Assembly (NCBI RefSeq): GCF_001570725.1
Contig: NZ_BCNV01000007.1
Coordinates: forward strand, 62,001 to 126,000
DNA: 64,000 nt
Reading direction: 5' to 3'
Source: Paenibacillus amylolyticus
GTDB taxonomy: Bacteria > Bacillota > Bacilli > Paenibacillales > Paenibacillaceae
Part shown: positions 1 through 8,819 of the stretch, piece by piece
How positions within the stretch are numbered: the stretch's first letter is position 1
Layout: every line of letters begins with the position of its first letter
The notes under the pieces: model-generated
What the model was told of the DNA's origin: nothing
Database searches by the model: none
The model's input: the letters and a program-made list of their open reading frames with translations, nothing else
Translations under genes and position numbers: made by a program

Positions 1-1363
1 TTCCACCAGCAAGTCTTGCTTCTGCGGCAGCAATCGCAGCTCCGTACTGTGGCAACCACTGGGCCTGTGCAACTAGCATCTCGTCGACCATCTGCCAGAT
101 CTCTTTCGGATTACATACGGCACCCACAAGCGGGTCCATCATGAACGCCTGACGAAGTAACTTGTCGTCTCCGTTCACCGCTGCTTCAACGGCAAGACGT
201 TGCACGGAAATGCTCACATTACATACCGCGGCTGGTCCAAGTGGCAGATCGCCTACATGCGGCATGGAGATGCCGTTGCGATCCACATACCCCGGCGCTT
301 CAATAATCGCATCATCCGGCAGGTTGGAGATTACCCCATTATTAACGGTATTGAAATGTCCACGATAGACACGTCCCGTCTCCAGCCCTTCAATAATGTA
401 TGAACCGTGCTCCTCGCCCCGTTTTTCCGGAATGAATTGCATCGGTTCATCCTTCATCCAGTTTGGAAAATCAGTCTCGAACCAGTTGCGCCCCTCGGTA
501 CACACACGCAAATATCCACCCGTCTCTCCGTTGATCCAGTTGCCGAGGTCGATCCAGTCGTTGATCTCTTCCGGACGTTTGCGGTACCATGGCACATATT
601 CACTCAGATGACCATTCGATTCCGTACTGTAGTACCCAAAGCGGCGCAGCATATCAATCCGCACTTTCTCGGTGCGGCTGTACTCCGGATGTTTCTCGAA
701 GGCTTCGAGCAGATCACCTGTAAGGTCTTTGCCCTCATGAGAAGCCTGAATATACCATGTCTGATGGTTGATGCCGGCACAGATAATATCCACTTCACTC
801 TTTTTCAAGCCAAAAGCTTCCGCAATCTGATGATGACCATGCTGTACGCCATGACACAATCCGATCGTCCGCACACCGCCGTACTTGTTGCAAGCCCATG
901 TGAGCATCGCCATCGGATTGGAATAGTTCAAGAGCAGCACGTCCGGTGCGCTCTGTTCACGAATATCTTTACAGATATCCAGCATCTCGGCGATTCCGCG
1001 TTGTCCGTACATAATGCCGCCTGCACACAGCGTATCGCCGACACATTGATCTACCCCATATTTAAGTGGAATATCCACATCGGTTGCAAATGCTTCCAGT
1101 CCCCCGACACGAATCGTACATAGTACATACTTCGCATCTTTCAATGCTTCTTTACGATCCGTTGTCGGCTGAATCTGAATATTCAATCCATTCTCACGGA
1201 TATCCCGCTGACACAGCTCAGTCACCATGTCCAGATTGTGCTGGCTAATATCGCAGAACGCAATTTCAATGTTGTTAAACTCCGGTACCGTGAGCAAATC
1301 CCTTAGCAATCCCCGTGTAAATCCGATACTTCCTGCCCCGATAAACGCCACTTTAAACGACAT
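1..1363 (-). CDS. Glycoside hydrolase family 4 enzyme (alpha-galactosidase type), 3' end cut by window
   Basis: The 454 visible codons read as an NAD- and Mn-dependent GH4 glycosidase. The N-terminus carries a Rossmann motif (GAGSIGFT, about residues 7-14). Further in are the family metal-binding Cys-His motif (GLCHGVQ) and the GINHQTW motif. GH4 enzymes hydrolyse by an oxidation/elimination route in the cytoplasm on small imported sugars. The start ATG at 1363 has a good ribosome site (GGGGAGGATATAGGT). An AraC regulator lies just upstream on the same strand and a cre-like site lies between the two. GH4 also includes alpha-glucosidases and alpha-galacturonidases. The nearby rhamnogalacturonan lyase makes alpha-galacturonidase a real alternative. 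Family assignment is firm; substrate is inferred. Confidence 0.9.
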   Translation of the reverse strand, partial: MSFKVAFIGAGSIGFTRGLLRDLLTVPEFNNIEIAFCDISQHNLDMVTELCQRDIRENGLNIQIQPTTDRKEALKDAKYVLCTIRVGGLEAFATDVDIPLKYGVDQCVGDTLCAGGIMYGQRGIAEMLDICKDIREQSAPDVLLLNYSNPMAMLTWACNKYGGVRTIGLCHGVQHGHHQIAEAFGLKKSEVDIICAGINHQTWYIQASHEGKDLTGDLLEAFEKHPEYSRTEKVRIDMLRRFGYYSTESNGHLSEYVPWYRKRPEEINDWIDLGNWINGETGGYLRVCTEGRNWFETDFPNWMKDEPMQFIPEKRGEEHGSYIIEGLETGRVYRGHFNTVNNGVISNLPDDAIIEAPGYVDRNGISMPHVGDLPLGPAAVCNVSISVQRLAVEAAVNGDDKLLRQAFMMDPLVGAVCNPKEIWQMVDEMLVAQAQWLPQYGAAIAAAEARLAGG

Positions 1364-1442
1364 ACCTATATCCTCCCCTAATCCTAATCTTTCGCTTCGG
1401 TTAATGACTCTCTTCATGAAATCATTGTACCAACGGCGAAAG

Positions 1443-1456
1443 GGGAAGCGTTATCA
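1443..1456 (-). promoter_or_regulatory. cre-like CcpA site before the GH4 gene
   Basis: On the minus strand TGATAACGCTTCCC fits the catabolite-responsive element consensus WTGNAANCGNWNNCW with two mismatches. A TTGACA hexamer on the same strand lies just upstream at 1483-1488, but its partner -10 is poor. Position between the AraC gene and the GH4 start suits glucose repression of the glycosidase. Confidence 0.45.
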
Positions 1457-1552
1457 AAATCATGACCTGTTCACGATCTTGTTGTCAAAAATCCTAACTT
1501 TTACGAAACATATCCACTAATCCGTTGTATTCGAAAATAACAAGCAATTGGC

Positions 1553-2566
1553 CTATTCATCCGGTGGGTACTGACTGACATGTCGTTCCATAGAGGAACG
1601 AAATTCAACCGGCGTACGACCTGTATATTTCTTGAACAACATATGAAAATACTGACGACTGCCTACTCCAACATAGTCAGAGATTTCCGAAATCGGAATA
1701 TTCGTCTGCTGAAGCAGCATCTTAGCCTTCTCCATTCGAAGCATGGTCAGGTAGTCGGTCGGTGTCCGCTGCGTGTGCTGACGAAAAATGCGATGTAAAT
1801 AGCCCGGATGCAGATTGACGTCTGCCGCGATATCCTTCATCTGAATGTTGCGGTCCATATTGTGATGCATGAATTCAATCGTTCGTTTGACATACAGCTC
1901 CGCCTGATCTGATGCACTACGACTCATTTCTCCGCGCAGACGCGCAACACGAACCAGCAACTGGATGAACAATGTACGCACCAGCATGCCCTGTTCAGGG
2001 GACGTTAGATTCCGGGCTTCGCGGTGCTGCAACCTTTCCTCTGGCGGAATGATCTTCATCGGCATGTTCGATCTTCCTTGCTCCAGCAGACCCCGCTGAT
2101 CGAGTTCCAGCACCAGACTTTTCATAATGTGATACACCTCTTCCGGGTCAGGCAGTACCAGATATGGCGATGCATTAGTGAGTAGAGTATGGACTTCCTC
2201 CTCTTCCAACGCGAGCTGACGGATCGATAGCTGTCCAGAAGGTGAGCCTGAGAATCCAAACTCCACATTGAGCATCCGGCAAGGCACGCTATCTTCCACC
2301 AGCAAACGGTGCGGGACACCTGCATCGAGCATAATGAACTGTCCTTTTTTCAAAACGGCCTGCTCCGAACTCCCATCCGGCATCTGCACATCCACCCGGC
2401 ACATTCCCGAAATAATATACATGATCTCCGTCGAATCATGATGGTGATAGGACATACGATAGTTGTCCCATTGCTTGTAATAGTACGCGTAGAAACGCGG
2501 CCCGCAATCCTCTGTTCGCAATGCCTCCTGATACAGGCTTCCTGTCCAGCGCTTCGCGATGCTCAT
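1553..2566 (-). CDS. AraC family transcriptional regulator with cupin sensor domain
   Basis: 337 residues. The N-terminal part (about residues 30-110) is a cupin-like sugar-sensing domain with a His-rich strand (YHHHDST). The C-terminal 100 residues are a double helix-turn-helix AraC domain (IAADVNLHPGYLHRIF, then ISDYVGVGSRQYFHMLFKKYTGRTP). I chose ATG 2566 because GGAGG sits 7 bases before it; a GTG at 2602 is possible but has no ribosome site. It precedes the GH4 glycosidase on the same strand and is its most likely activator. The cupin-AraC layout is typical of regulators of oligosaccharide use. The effector cannot be read from the sequence. Confidence 0.9.
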   Translation of the reverse strand: MSIAKRWTGSLYQEALRTEDCGPRFYAYYYKQWDNYRMSYHHHDSTEIMYIISGMCRVDVQMPDGSSEQAVLKKGQFIMLDAGVPHRLLVEDSVPCRMLNVEFGFSGSPSGQLSIRQLALEEEEVHTLLTNASPYLVLPDPEEVYHIMKSLVLELDQRGLLEQGRSNMPMKIIPPEERLQHREARNLTSPEQGMLVRTLFIQLLVRVARLRGEMSRSASDQAELYVKRTIEFMHHNMDRNIQMKDIAADVNLHPGYLHRIFRQHTQRTPTDYLTMLRMEKAKMLLQQTNIPISEISDYVGVGSRQYFHMLFKKYTGRTPVEFRSSMERHVSQYPPDE

Positions 2567-2713
2567 ATCCATACCTCCATTCCGACAACGATCGATCCTC
2601 ACTTTTCTCTATTGTAGCAATTCTATAGGTTGAATAAAAACTGGAGGTAAAAGAATGATGTAACGTGGATGGCTCTGGGAAAACGCCAAGCTTTATCCGC
2701 AGATCCTTATGTG

Positions 2714-2762
2714 AAAAAGCTCTGAAACTCCATGTGCGAGACACAATGGAATTCCAGAGCTT
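2714..2762 (-). terminator. Intrinsic terminator after the PL11 gene
   Basis: AGCTCTG and CAGAGCT arms with a further paired CCAT/ATGG segment form a long hairpin. Read on the minus strand it is followed by TTTTTC. It ends PL11 transcription before the AraC gene. Confidence 0.7.
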
Positions 2763-2868
2763 CTATGCTTCGATGCAAACACATAATACTAACGACACTG
2801 CTTTATGTTCAGACTGATCATGAACACATGTGATGTTGCTATTGCTACCTATTATTACTCTGGCCTGC

Positions 2869-5280
2869 TTACTTTCCGCCCTTACCTGGCGTGTAGAACT
2901 TAGGCAGCGTTACTTTCGACCAGTCAATATCCGATGCCATGTAGAAGGACGGATAGGAAGGCTGGTTATATCCACTGTTCTGTCCAGCAATGCCCACACG
3001 ATACATCGCATCATGCATCAGCGTATACAACTTGCGGTCCGTTTTCTCGGTACTCAGATAGATGCGGATCGCGGAACTGTCCGTGGTTCTCACCAACATT
3101 TCTTCCCGCCAATCCCCGAAAATATCAGCTACGAGAGAAGGTGTACCTTTGGTGTGATTGTTGGTCAATGTGCCTGTTGCCGTCAGCAACGTGCCACGAT
3201 TCCAGTCTTTGATTGTAGGCGTGACGTCGATGGCACCATCTACGATCTGTGTCGTCATATCGCCAGCCCAGCGGATATTCATATTCGTGCCCGGTGCCTG
3301 ATCACTGATTTTTTCACCAGTCGCTGTCCACAAACCTACAGCCCATGTCTCCAGCCCACGGCGAGTCGGATCAACATCACCCACCATGCCGCGTCCGGTA
3401 TCTTTCCCCGTGTATCCGCCATAGATCACTTCTCCAGTCTTCGCATCACGCAGGGAATAGCCGTACGGTGCCCACGGACCACCCTCATGTACCATGAAGA
3501 TCTCCAGTCCCGGACGATCTGGGTCGATGTCTGCCACATGAAGAGCATCCCCATGACCCAGACGGGCAATGGTTCCCGGTGCAGCACTTTCGGCAGGCAT
3601 CAGGTCTGTGGAGCTGTACAACACGCTGCCATCATGATCAATCGTAGCGGAGCCATAGATAATCTCCTGTTTGCCGTCACCATCCACATCCGCCACACTG
3701 AAATAGTGCGCTCCCTGAGTTGTGATGGAGCCATACTGCGGATCTGTACCATCCACACCGTGCGGTCCGTCATTGAATGGGTTCTTCATTGGTGTCCAGC
3801 CGCTGTCCAATTTCCATTCCTTTTTCAGCTTCTTGCCGTCCCAATTGTAGGCAACCATCGTCGAACGTGTATAGTATCCGCGTGCAAATATAGCAGACGG
3901 TTTCTTGCCATCCAAATAGGCCACACCTGCAAGGAAACGGTCCACCCGATTCCCCGGTTCAATCCGTGCCATGGCATAATCGCCCCACATCAGGCCATCG
4001 TCATGACGCTCGGGTTCATATGGAATGGTCTCCAGCTCTTTGCCTGATTTGCCTTCAAATACCGTAACATACTCCGGTCCATCCACGATAAAACCTTCGA
4101 ACTTGCGCAGCTCATTTCGATTACTGCGTTCTACCGCATATACATCAATGAAGTAGTCGGCCAGACTTTCGGCATCCTGCTGAGATAATGGGTAATTATA
4201 TTTTTTCTCGATTCCAAAAGCCTCTTCCAATGTCGCAGGCCAGTTCCCCTTCACAACCTCGTCGTGTTTATGCCAGTTTTTGAACATATCCACCACGTGA
4301 TCATAGTAACCATCCGCACTTAAGCGATAATCATCTTCGTTCGAGTATCCTGCCTTGCGATCCTGCTTCGGAAGCGTGATGTACTTCTCGGATGTTACTT
4401 TTCCTTTTTTGTTATATTTGATAATCTTCGTGCCCGGAGCGGTCTTGAACATCATCTCGGCCTTGCCATCCCCGTCAAAATCATAAACGAGCAGCTGTGT
4501 ATAATGAGCACCCGCACGGATATTGACCCCAAGATCGATCCGGTACAACAGCTGACCGTCCAAGGTGTACGCATCAATGTAGGTTTTACCAGTGTACCCT
4601 TTTTGCGATACGTCCTTGGCGTTGGAAGGGTCCCACTTCACGAAAAACTCATACTGGCCATCCCCGTCTACATCACCTACGCTCATGTCATTGGCGGAAT
4701 ACGTATAAGCTTCTCCAGCAGGCGTCACACCATCGGCGGGTTTTTGCAGTGGAATATCCACGTAGCCGTTCGCCCAAGGTTTGACGGATGCACTGCGTTT
4801 ACTCTCCTTGCCCTTCTTGTTCACCGCTGCCACTTCATAACGGGAAGAAGATTTGCCCGCGGCATCTACATAGTTGGTGCTGTCCGTGACGGTAGCGATC
4901 TTTTTGCCATCACGATAGACGTTGAAGTCCGTACCTGTCAGCCCTTTGTCGCTATATCCTGTGGCCTCGTCACCAAGCAATCTCCAGCTGAGAAACACAC
5001 CTTCGGATGTGGATGCAGCCACGAGACCCCGATCCAGATATTCCAGTTGAATCTCTTTCACGTGACTGCCCCCCTTATGTGATTGCAGGCTAGCCTCCGT
5101 CGCCCCACTACCGTTCGAAGCTTCTGCTCCGGTAATCCCCGCTGTTCCCCCAACAAGCAAAGCTACGCTGAGTGCCGAAGAGAGCACCTTGGCTGCAAGC
5201 GGCATACGTGCCTTCCTGCGTCCTGATTGCAGACCTGAAGCCGATCCTTTATGTACCGGCGCTGTTGTTTCTGAGTTCAT
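2869..5280 (-). CDS. Secreted rhamnogalacturonan lyase, polysaccharide lyase family 11
   Basis: 803 residues. A basic N-region is followed by a hydrophobic segment at about 29-50 ending near GAEAS, so it is exported. About residues 90-170 form a fibronectin-like domain with the FNVYRDGKKIA motif. The rest is the PL11 beta-propeller, studded with calcium-loop sequences such as DVDGDGQYEF, DFDGDGKAEM and DVDGDGKQEI, plus DIDPDRPGLEI and DVDPTRRGLE. This is the YesW/YesX family, which cleaves the rhamnose-galacturonate backbone of pectin rhamnogalacturonan I by beta-elimination. It is longer than Bacillus YesW because of the extended N-terminus. A terminator follows it and a structured leader with a cre site precedes it. 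The family call is firm; endo versus exo action is not readable. Confidence 0.92.
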   Translation of the reverse strand: MNSETTAPVHKGSASGLQSGRRKARMPLAAKVLSSALSVALLVGGTAGITGAEASNGSGATEASLQSHKGGSHVKEIQLEYLDRGLVAASTSEGVFLSWRLLGDEATGYSDKGLTGTDFNVYRDGKKIATVTDSTNYVDAAGKSSSRYEVAAVNKKGKESKRSASVKPWANGYVDIPLQKPADGVTPAGEAYTYSANDMSVGDVDGDGQYEFFVKWDPSNAKDVSQKGYTGKTYIDAYTLDGQLLYRIDLGVNIRAGAHYTQLLVYDFDGDGKAEMMFKTAPGTKIIKYNKKGKVTSEKYITLPKQDRKAGYSNEDDYRLSADGYYDHVVDMFKNWHKHDEVVKGNWPATLEEAFGIEKKYNYPLSQQDAESLADYFIDVYAVERSNRNELRKFEGFIVDGPEYVTVFEGKSGKELETIPYEPERHDDGLMWGDYAMARIEPGNRVDRFLAGVAYLDGKKPSAIFARGYYTRSTMVAYNWDGKKLKKEWKLDSGWTPMKNPFNDGPHGVDGTDPQYGSITTQGAHYFSVADVDGDGKQEIIYGSATIDHDGSVLYSSTDLMPAESAAPGTIARLGHGDALHVADIDPDRPGLEIFMVHEGGPWAPYGYSLRDAKTGEVIYGGYTGKDTGRGMVGDVDPTRRGLETWAVGLWTATGEKISDQAPGTNMNIRWAGDMTTQIVDGAIDVTPTIKDWNRGTLLTATGTLTNNHTKGTPSLVADIFGDWREEMLVRTTDSSAIRIYLSTEKTDRKLYTLMHDAMYRVGIAGQNSGYNQPSYPSFYMASDIDWSKVTLPKFYTPGKGGK

Positions 5281-5392
5281 CCACCTTCACGCTCCTTGAG
5301 ACAGAATAGGTGACGCATATACACAACGATGATGATTGGACATTCGAATAAATTCGTAAAGACCCTCTTCAAGGGGCGAGACTCGTCCTTGA

Positions 5393-5406
5393 TGATTGCG
5401 CTTACA
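5393..5406 (-). promoter_or_regulatory. cre site in the PL11 leader
   Basis: Minus-strand TTGTAAGCGCAATCA matches the CcpA consensus WTGNAANCGNWNNCW at every defined position. It lies downstream of the likely -10 hexamer and about 110 bases before the PL11 start, a position suited to a transcription roadblock under good carbon supply. Confidence 0.6.
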
Positions 5407-5411
5407 ATAAT

Positions 5412-5511
5412 AAAAAAGAGAAATCAGCTTGCCCGACTACCAGAGTGCGGTCCCCCTTCCATTCTCTTTCCAATCCGAGCGAGGTGATCCCGCCCATCGG
5501 GTTCTATTATA
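5412..5511 (-). promoter_or_regulatory. Candidate promoter and attenuator-like leader of the PL11 gene
   Basis: Minus strand. A TATAAT hexamer sits at 5506-5511, without a clear -35. About 40 bases later an AAAGAGAA / TTCTCTTT pair (5462-5469 with 5415-5422) encloses a GC-rich 39-base loop and runs into TTTTTT. This has the look of a terminator inside a leader of more than 200 bases. CCCGA just after the -10 can pair with TCGGG inside the loop, giving a possible alternative fold. It fits no riboswitch class I know. Treat it as a candidate only. Confidence 0.3.
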
Positions 5512-5792
5512 GACATCCTGCCTGCCAGACCCTAGGCAAATATCCGACCAAAACGATCAATAATCAGTGTTTTTAGAGTCATTTGAGAAAAAGAGCTTGC
5601 AGCTGTGAGGGATATCCGTTCCGGTTACGAATCGTTCTTATGATCGGTGATTAAAGGCGAGATGATGCTTACGAAGTAGCTTCCTTGCAGAAAGCTTTCA
5701 ACTTCGCTTCTTCAGAATCGATTTCGTCCCCTCCACTACGTTCCTCAGTTGATCAAGTACTTCATTTCAAAATGACTCTTGTAATGAATAGC

Positions 5793-5832
5793 AAAAAAAC
5801 CGCAATCCTCTAACATACTGAGGATTGCGGTT
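5793..5832 (-). terminator. Intrinsic terminator after the GH6 gene
   Basis: A perfect 13-base inverted repeat (AACCGCAATCCTC / GAGGATTGCGGTT, 9-base loop) is followed on the minus strand by TTTTT. It lies 20 bases after the GH6 stop. The 5281-5852 gap otherwise holds the PL11 leader. Confidence 0.9.
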
Positions 5833-5852
5833 AAGACAATTACGAGTAAATT

Positions 5853-8297
5853 TTAAGGCTCAATACCCCATACCAGGTTTCCACCTTGGTAGAGCGTTAC
5901 CTTGTTCCAATCCTGATAGGATGTTTTGGTTGGATCAAAGGAGTAGTCGTTCGTCTCGTCAAAGTTGGACCAGTCTGTTTTGTACATGCGAAGCTGGATG
6001 TCTCCCGTCTGTCCACCAGCCTGAATGCTACCAGCGCCAGATGTGAAGCTCAGCTCCACATACGAGTCTGTGAAGGTACGCTGGATATTGGCTCCGCCAA
6101 CTTGAGCGTAATCGATGGCAGAATCCATCGCAGCCGATCCTTCTTTGGAGAAGTAATACCGGATCTTCAAATCACTCAGATTCACAGCAGTACTGCCCAG
6201 ATTTTTGATGTTGAAATACGGTTTGATCTGGCTATCCTGCGCATTGGTATCTCCAGCACGGTATTGCAGGACAAGATCACTGGTCGGTACAACGACACTT
6301 TGAGGTGTTGCGGAAGCTACAGCGGAATTGGCACTTTGTCCTGCTGTATTCACTGCACTTACCACATAATGATACGTTGTGCCGTTCGTCAGAGAAGTGT
6401 TCGTGTAAGATGTACCACTCACATTCGCCGCGATTGTTGTGAACGGGCCGGATGCAGTCAGCGCACGTTTCACATTATAGCTTGTCGCACCTGCTGAAGC
6501 AGTCCACGTCAGGCTCACCTGAGCATTGCCTGCTGTTGCTGTGAGAGCAGTCGGTGCAGCTGGCGCCGTCACACCTGCAACCGGTGTAGCTGTTGTTGTT
6601 GTAGAGTTAACACTTTCACCTACTGCATTCGTTGCCGTTACCACATAATAATAAGTTGTGCCATTGATCAGTCCTGTATTGCTGTAAGATGTTCCACTTA
6701 CATTGGCAGCAATCGTTGTGAATGGACCGGATGCACTGAGTGCCCGCTTCACACTGTAACTCGTTGCTCCTGTGGAAGCAGTCCACGTCAAGGAGACCTG
6801 AGCGTTACCAGCAGAAGCCGTCAATAGCGCTGGTGCTGCCGGAGCTGTTGTTCCGCCCGGAGGATTGCCTCCACCGTTACTAGCAGGCAGGACAGGGAAC
6901 GAGTTCTTCACCAGTGTCACGAATTGATCGTGGAACCAGTGACCGGATACCGGAGCATTCGCGAGTGCACCTGTTAATACGCCATCCCGAGTTATGAAGG
7001 TTGGATCACACATCCGGTCGAAACCTTTACCTTCGTTGTTCGGAATCTCGGAGCTGGAGCCATCGGATTCACCCGGAGGTTTCACCCATACATAAGCGTC
7101 CAGATGTGCGGGTCCCGGAGCAGCCTTAGGTGCTTCACCAATACCTGCCCCACTGTTGTTACACCAGTTGCCACGATGATCCCGTTTATCGACCCGTCCA
7201 GAATTCACATAGGAATTAATATTGCTTCCTGTCGCTGATGTTGGACGGTTCACCCCGCCCCATCCATTACGGCTGGTATCGATCAGGAAGCCCGTGCTGC
7301 TCGGCCATCCTGCTTGTACAAATCCGGAATAGAGTGCTGCAGTGAAGTCCGTCTCGTCAAAGTACGGGTTCCATTCATAATAATCGGAAGATCTGATCGG
7401 TTGTCCACCGATATTCAAATCCGGATTAGGCAGATTCGGTTCATGAGTAGGCGTGGTATTGGCAGTGTTGGTGATAAAACCATCTGCACTTTGCAGACCT
7501 GCCGCAGTATCATTTACTACGTCAGTGTACAGGGCAATCGCACCAGTACGGTTGTTGTCCCATCCGAGCCAACCCGAGTGACCGATATCCAGATAGTTGT
7601 ACACATTAGGAATGGCATGCAGCTTGTCCAATGCATACTTGACCCCATCTTCATAGATGCCTGTTGAGCTGGCTTGCGCACAAGCTGGAGTACTCAGGTT
7701 GGTTACCAGGTTAGGCAGACTGTCCGGCTCAATAATCGCCACAATGCGAATATCCTGGTATTTCGGATCTGCGAAGATATCTGCGATCACATCAATGTAA
7801 TCTGTTTTGTACGTCTGTAGTGCAGCCTGTGTTAGTGGAAGTTCTCCGTTGGATGCGAGTGCATGACAATCCCTACCAGGCAGGTTATAGATAACGAATG
7901 AAGCGGTTATGGGTGTACCCGGTTTCTTTTGCGCGAGAACGGCATCGAGATGTTGCTCTACGCTTTTGCGACCAGCGTTGTCCGGGCCGCCATAGATCGC
8001 AGCAATACGGTCAATCCATACGGCTGTTGGATACGATTTGACTGTCTCCATCTTCGCCTTCAGCGATGTATCGTTGGTCAGCGCAATGGACGTATCCACG
8101 AGAGCGGAGTAATCCTGGTTCAGATAAGCGGTTGCCCCTACAAATGGATTATCCACATGTGCTTCAGCCGCCTGAGTCAAGCCTGGAGACAATCCAGGGA
8201 AAATCCCCGCCGCGAGCAGCGTTGCTGCCATTATTTGCTTTACACCTTTGCGCAGGATCTTCTTACCTCTCGATTTGGTTTTCAATTTAGTCTTCAT
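5853..8297 (-). CDS. Secreted GH6 cellulase with two FN3 domains and a C-terminal CBM3
   Basis: 814 residues. Signal peptide about 1-45 (basic start, hydrophobic 23-33, then TQAAEA). The GH6 catalytic domain spans about 48-470. Both family signatures are present: NLPGRDCHALASNGE with Asp143, and IEPDSLP with Asp192 as likely catalytic acid. Residues 484-575 and 577-667 are two fibronectin type III domains that share long identical stretches, so one arose by duplication. Residues 670-814 are a CBM3 cellulose-binding module. The single-chain domain set fits a free secreted cellobiohydrolase or endoglucanase. The loop content that separates these two activities cannot be judged here. A cre-like site lies upstream and a strong terminator follows. 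Confidence 0.95.
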   Translation of the reverse strand: MKTKLKTKSRGKKILRKGVKQIMAATLLAAGIFPGLSPGLTQAAEAHVDNPFVGATAYLNQDYSALVDTSIALTNDTSLKAKMETVKSYPTAVWIDRIAAIYGGPDNAGRKSVEQHLDAVLAQKKPGTPITASFVIYNLPGRDCHALASNGELPLTQAALQTYKTDYIDVIADIFADPKYQDIRIVAIIEPDSLPNLVTNLSTPACAQASSTGIYEDGVKYALDKLHAIPNVYNYLDIGHSGWLGWDNNRTGAIALYTDVVNDTAAGLQSADGFITNTANTTPTHEPNLPNPDLNIGGQPIRSSDYYEWNPYFDETDFTAALYSGFVQAGWPSSTGFLIDTSRNGWGGVNRPTSATGSNINSYVNSGRVDKRDHRGNWCNNSGAGIGEAPKAAPGPAHLDAYVWVKPPGESDGSSSEIPNNEGKGFDRMCDPTFITRDGVLTGALANAPVSGHWFHDQFVTLVKNSFPVLPASNGGGNPPGGTTAPAAPALLTASAGNAQVSLTWTASTGATSYSVKRALSASGPFTTIAANVSGTSYSNTGLINGTTYYYVVTATNAVGESVNSTTTTATPVAGVTAPAAPTALTATAGNAQVSLTWTASAGATSYNVKRALTASGPFTTIAANVSGTSYTNTSLTNGTTYHYVVSAVNTAGQSANSAVASATPQSVVVPTSDLVLQYRAGDTNAQDSQIKPYFNIKNLGSTAVNLSDLKIRYYFSKEGSAAMDSAIDYAQVGGANIQRTFTDSYVELSFTSGAGSIQAGGQTGDIQLRMYKTDWSNFDETNDYSFDPTKTSYQDWNKVTLYQGGNLVWGIEP

Positions 8298-8555
8298 AGT
8301 TCCACCTTTCCTTTAGTTAGATTGGGTTGTACTCATGTCTGATCCTCTGTGTCATTAAGATGCTTAGCACGAAGAGAACGTTCGGATGAGTTGGTTGTAT
8401 CACCTCCAAATGTAATGGTTGTGTAGCTGGAACTTTGAGTGAATAAATCGTGTGTGGGGTCGATCCATAAGAGTATGATGTGGTGGGTGTGGTTGAACGT
8501 GTGTTAGACATGAAGAATTGTGAAAATGGATTACGGGATATCTGACATCCCACTC

Positions 8556-8569
8556 GGAAAGCGCTTTCT
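8556..8569 (-). promoter_or_regulatory. cre-like CcpA site upstream of the GH6 gene
   Basis: AGAAAGCGCTTTCC on the minus strand is a near-perfect palindrome and fits the cre consensus with two mismatches. It lies about 260 bases before the GH6 start. The 8298-8640 interval around it has no convincing gene. Confidence 0.5.
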
Positions 8570-8752
8570 TAAAGTGGTTTAAAAAAAGGCCTTCGCCTAC
8601 CATCTACGATCATGATGTTCGGTGTTCACCTCCTTCTTATGTACTGATTATACGACATGTAAATATTACTGTAAATTGAATTATATAAATTTAATTATAT
8701 TTTTTTCCATAATTCAGGCAGGAATCTGGACATTCCTTGCCCCAAAGCATAC

Positions 8753-8787
8753 AAAAGGCTCATTCTGGCAATCTGCCACAATGAACC
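8753..8787 (-). terminator. Intrinsic terminator after the HlyD gene
   Basis: GGTTCATTGTGGCA and TGCCAGAATGAGCC arms around a short loop, followed on the minus strand by TTTTG. It closes the exporter operon and separates it from the GH6 promoter region. Confidence 0.75.
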
Positions 8788-8819
8788 TCATGTTGATCAT
8801 GGTCGAATCGACCGTTCGG

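Noticed and set aside
407..1123. A 238-codon plus-strand frame opposite the GH4 gene
   Set aside because: Shadow of the GH4 coding sequence, which has all family motifs and a ribosome site.
2830..4047. A 405-codon plus-strand frame opposite the PL11 gene
   Set aside because: His/Cys/Arg-rich shadow frame. The minus strand encodes calcium-loop repeats of a known lyase.
5412..5511. PL11 leader as a known riboswitch
   Set aside because: I compared it with the glycine, c-di-GMP and c-di-AMP consensus patterns that I know and found no match, so it is reported only as a candidate leader.
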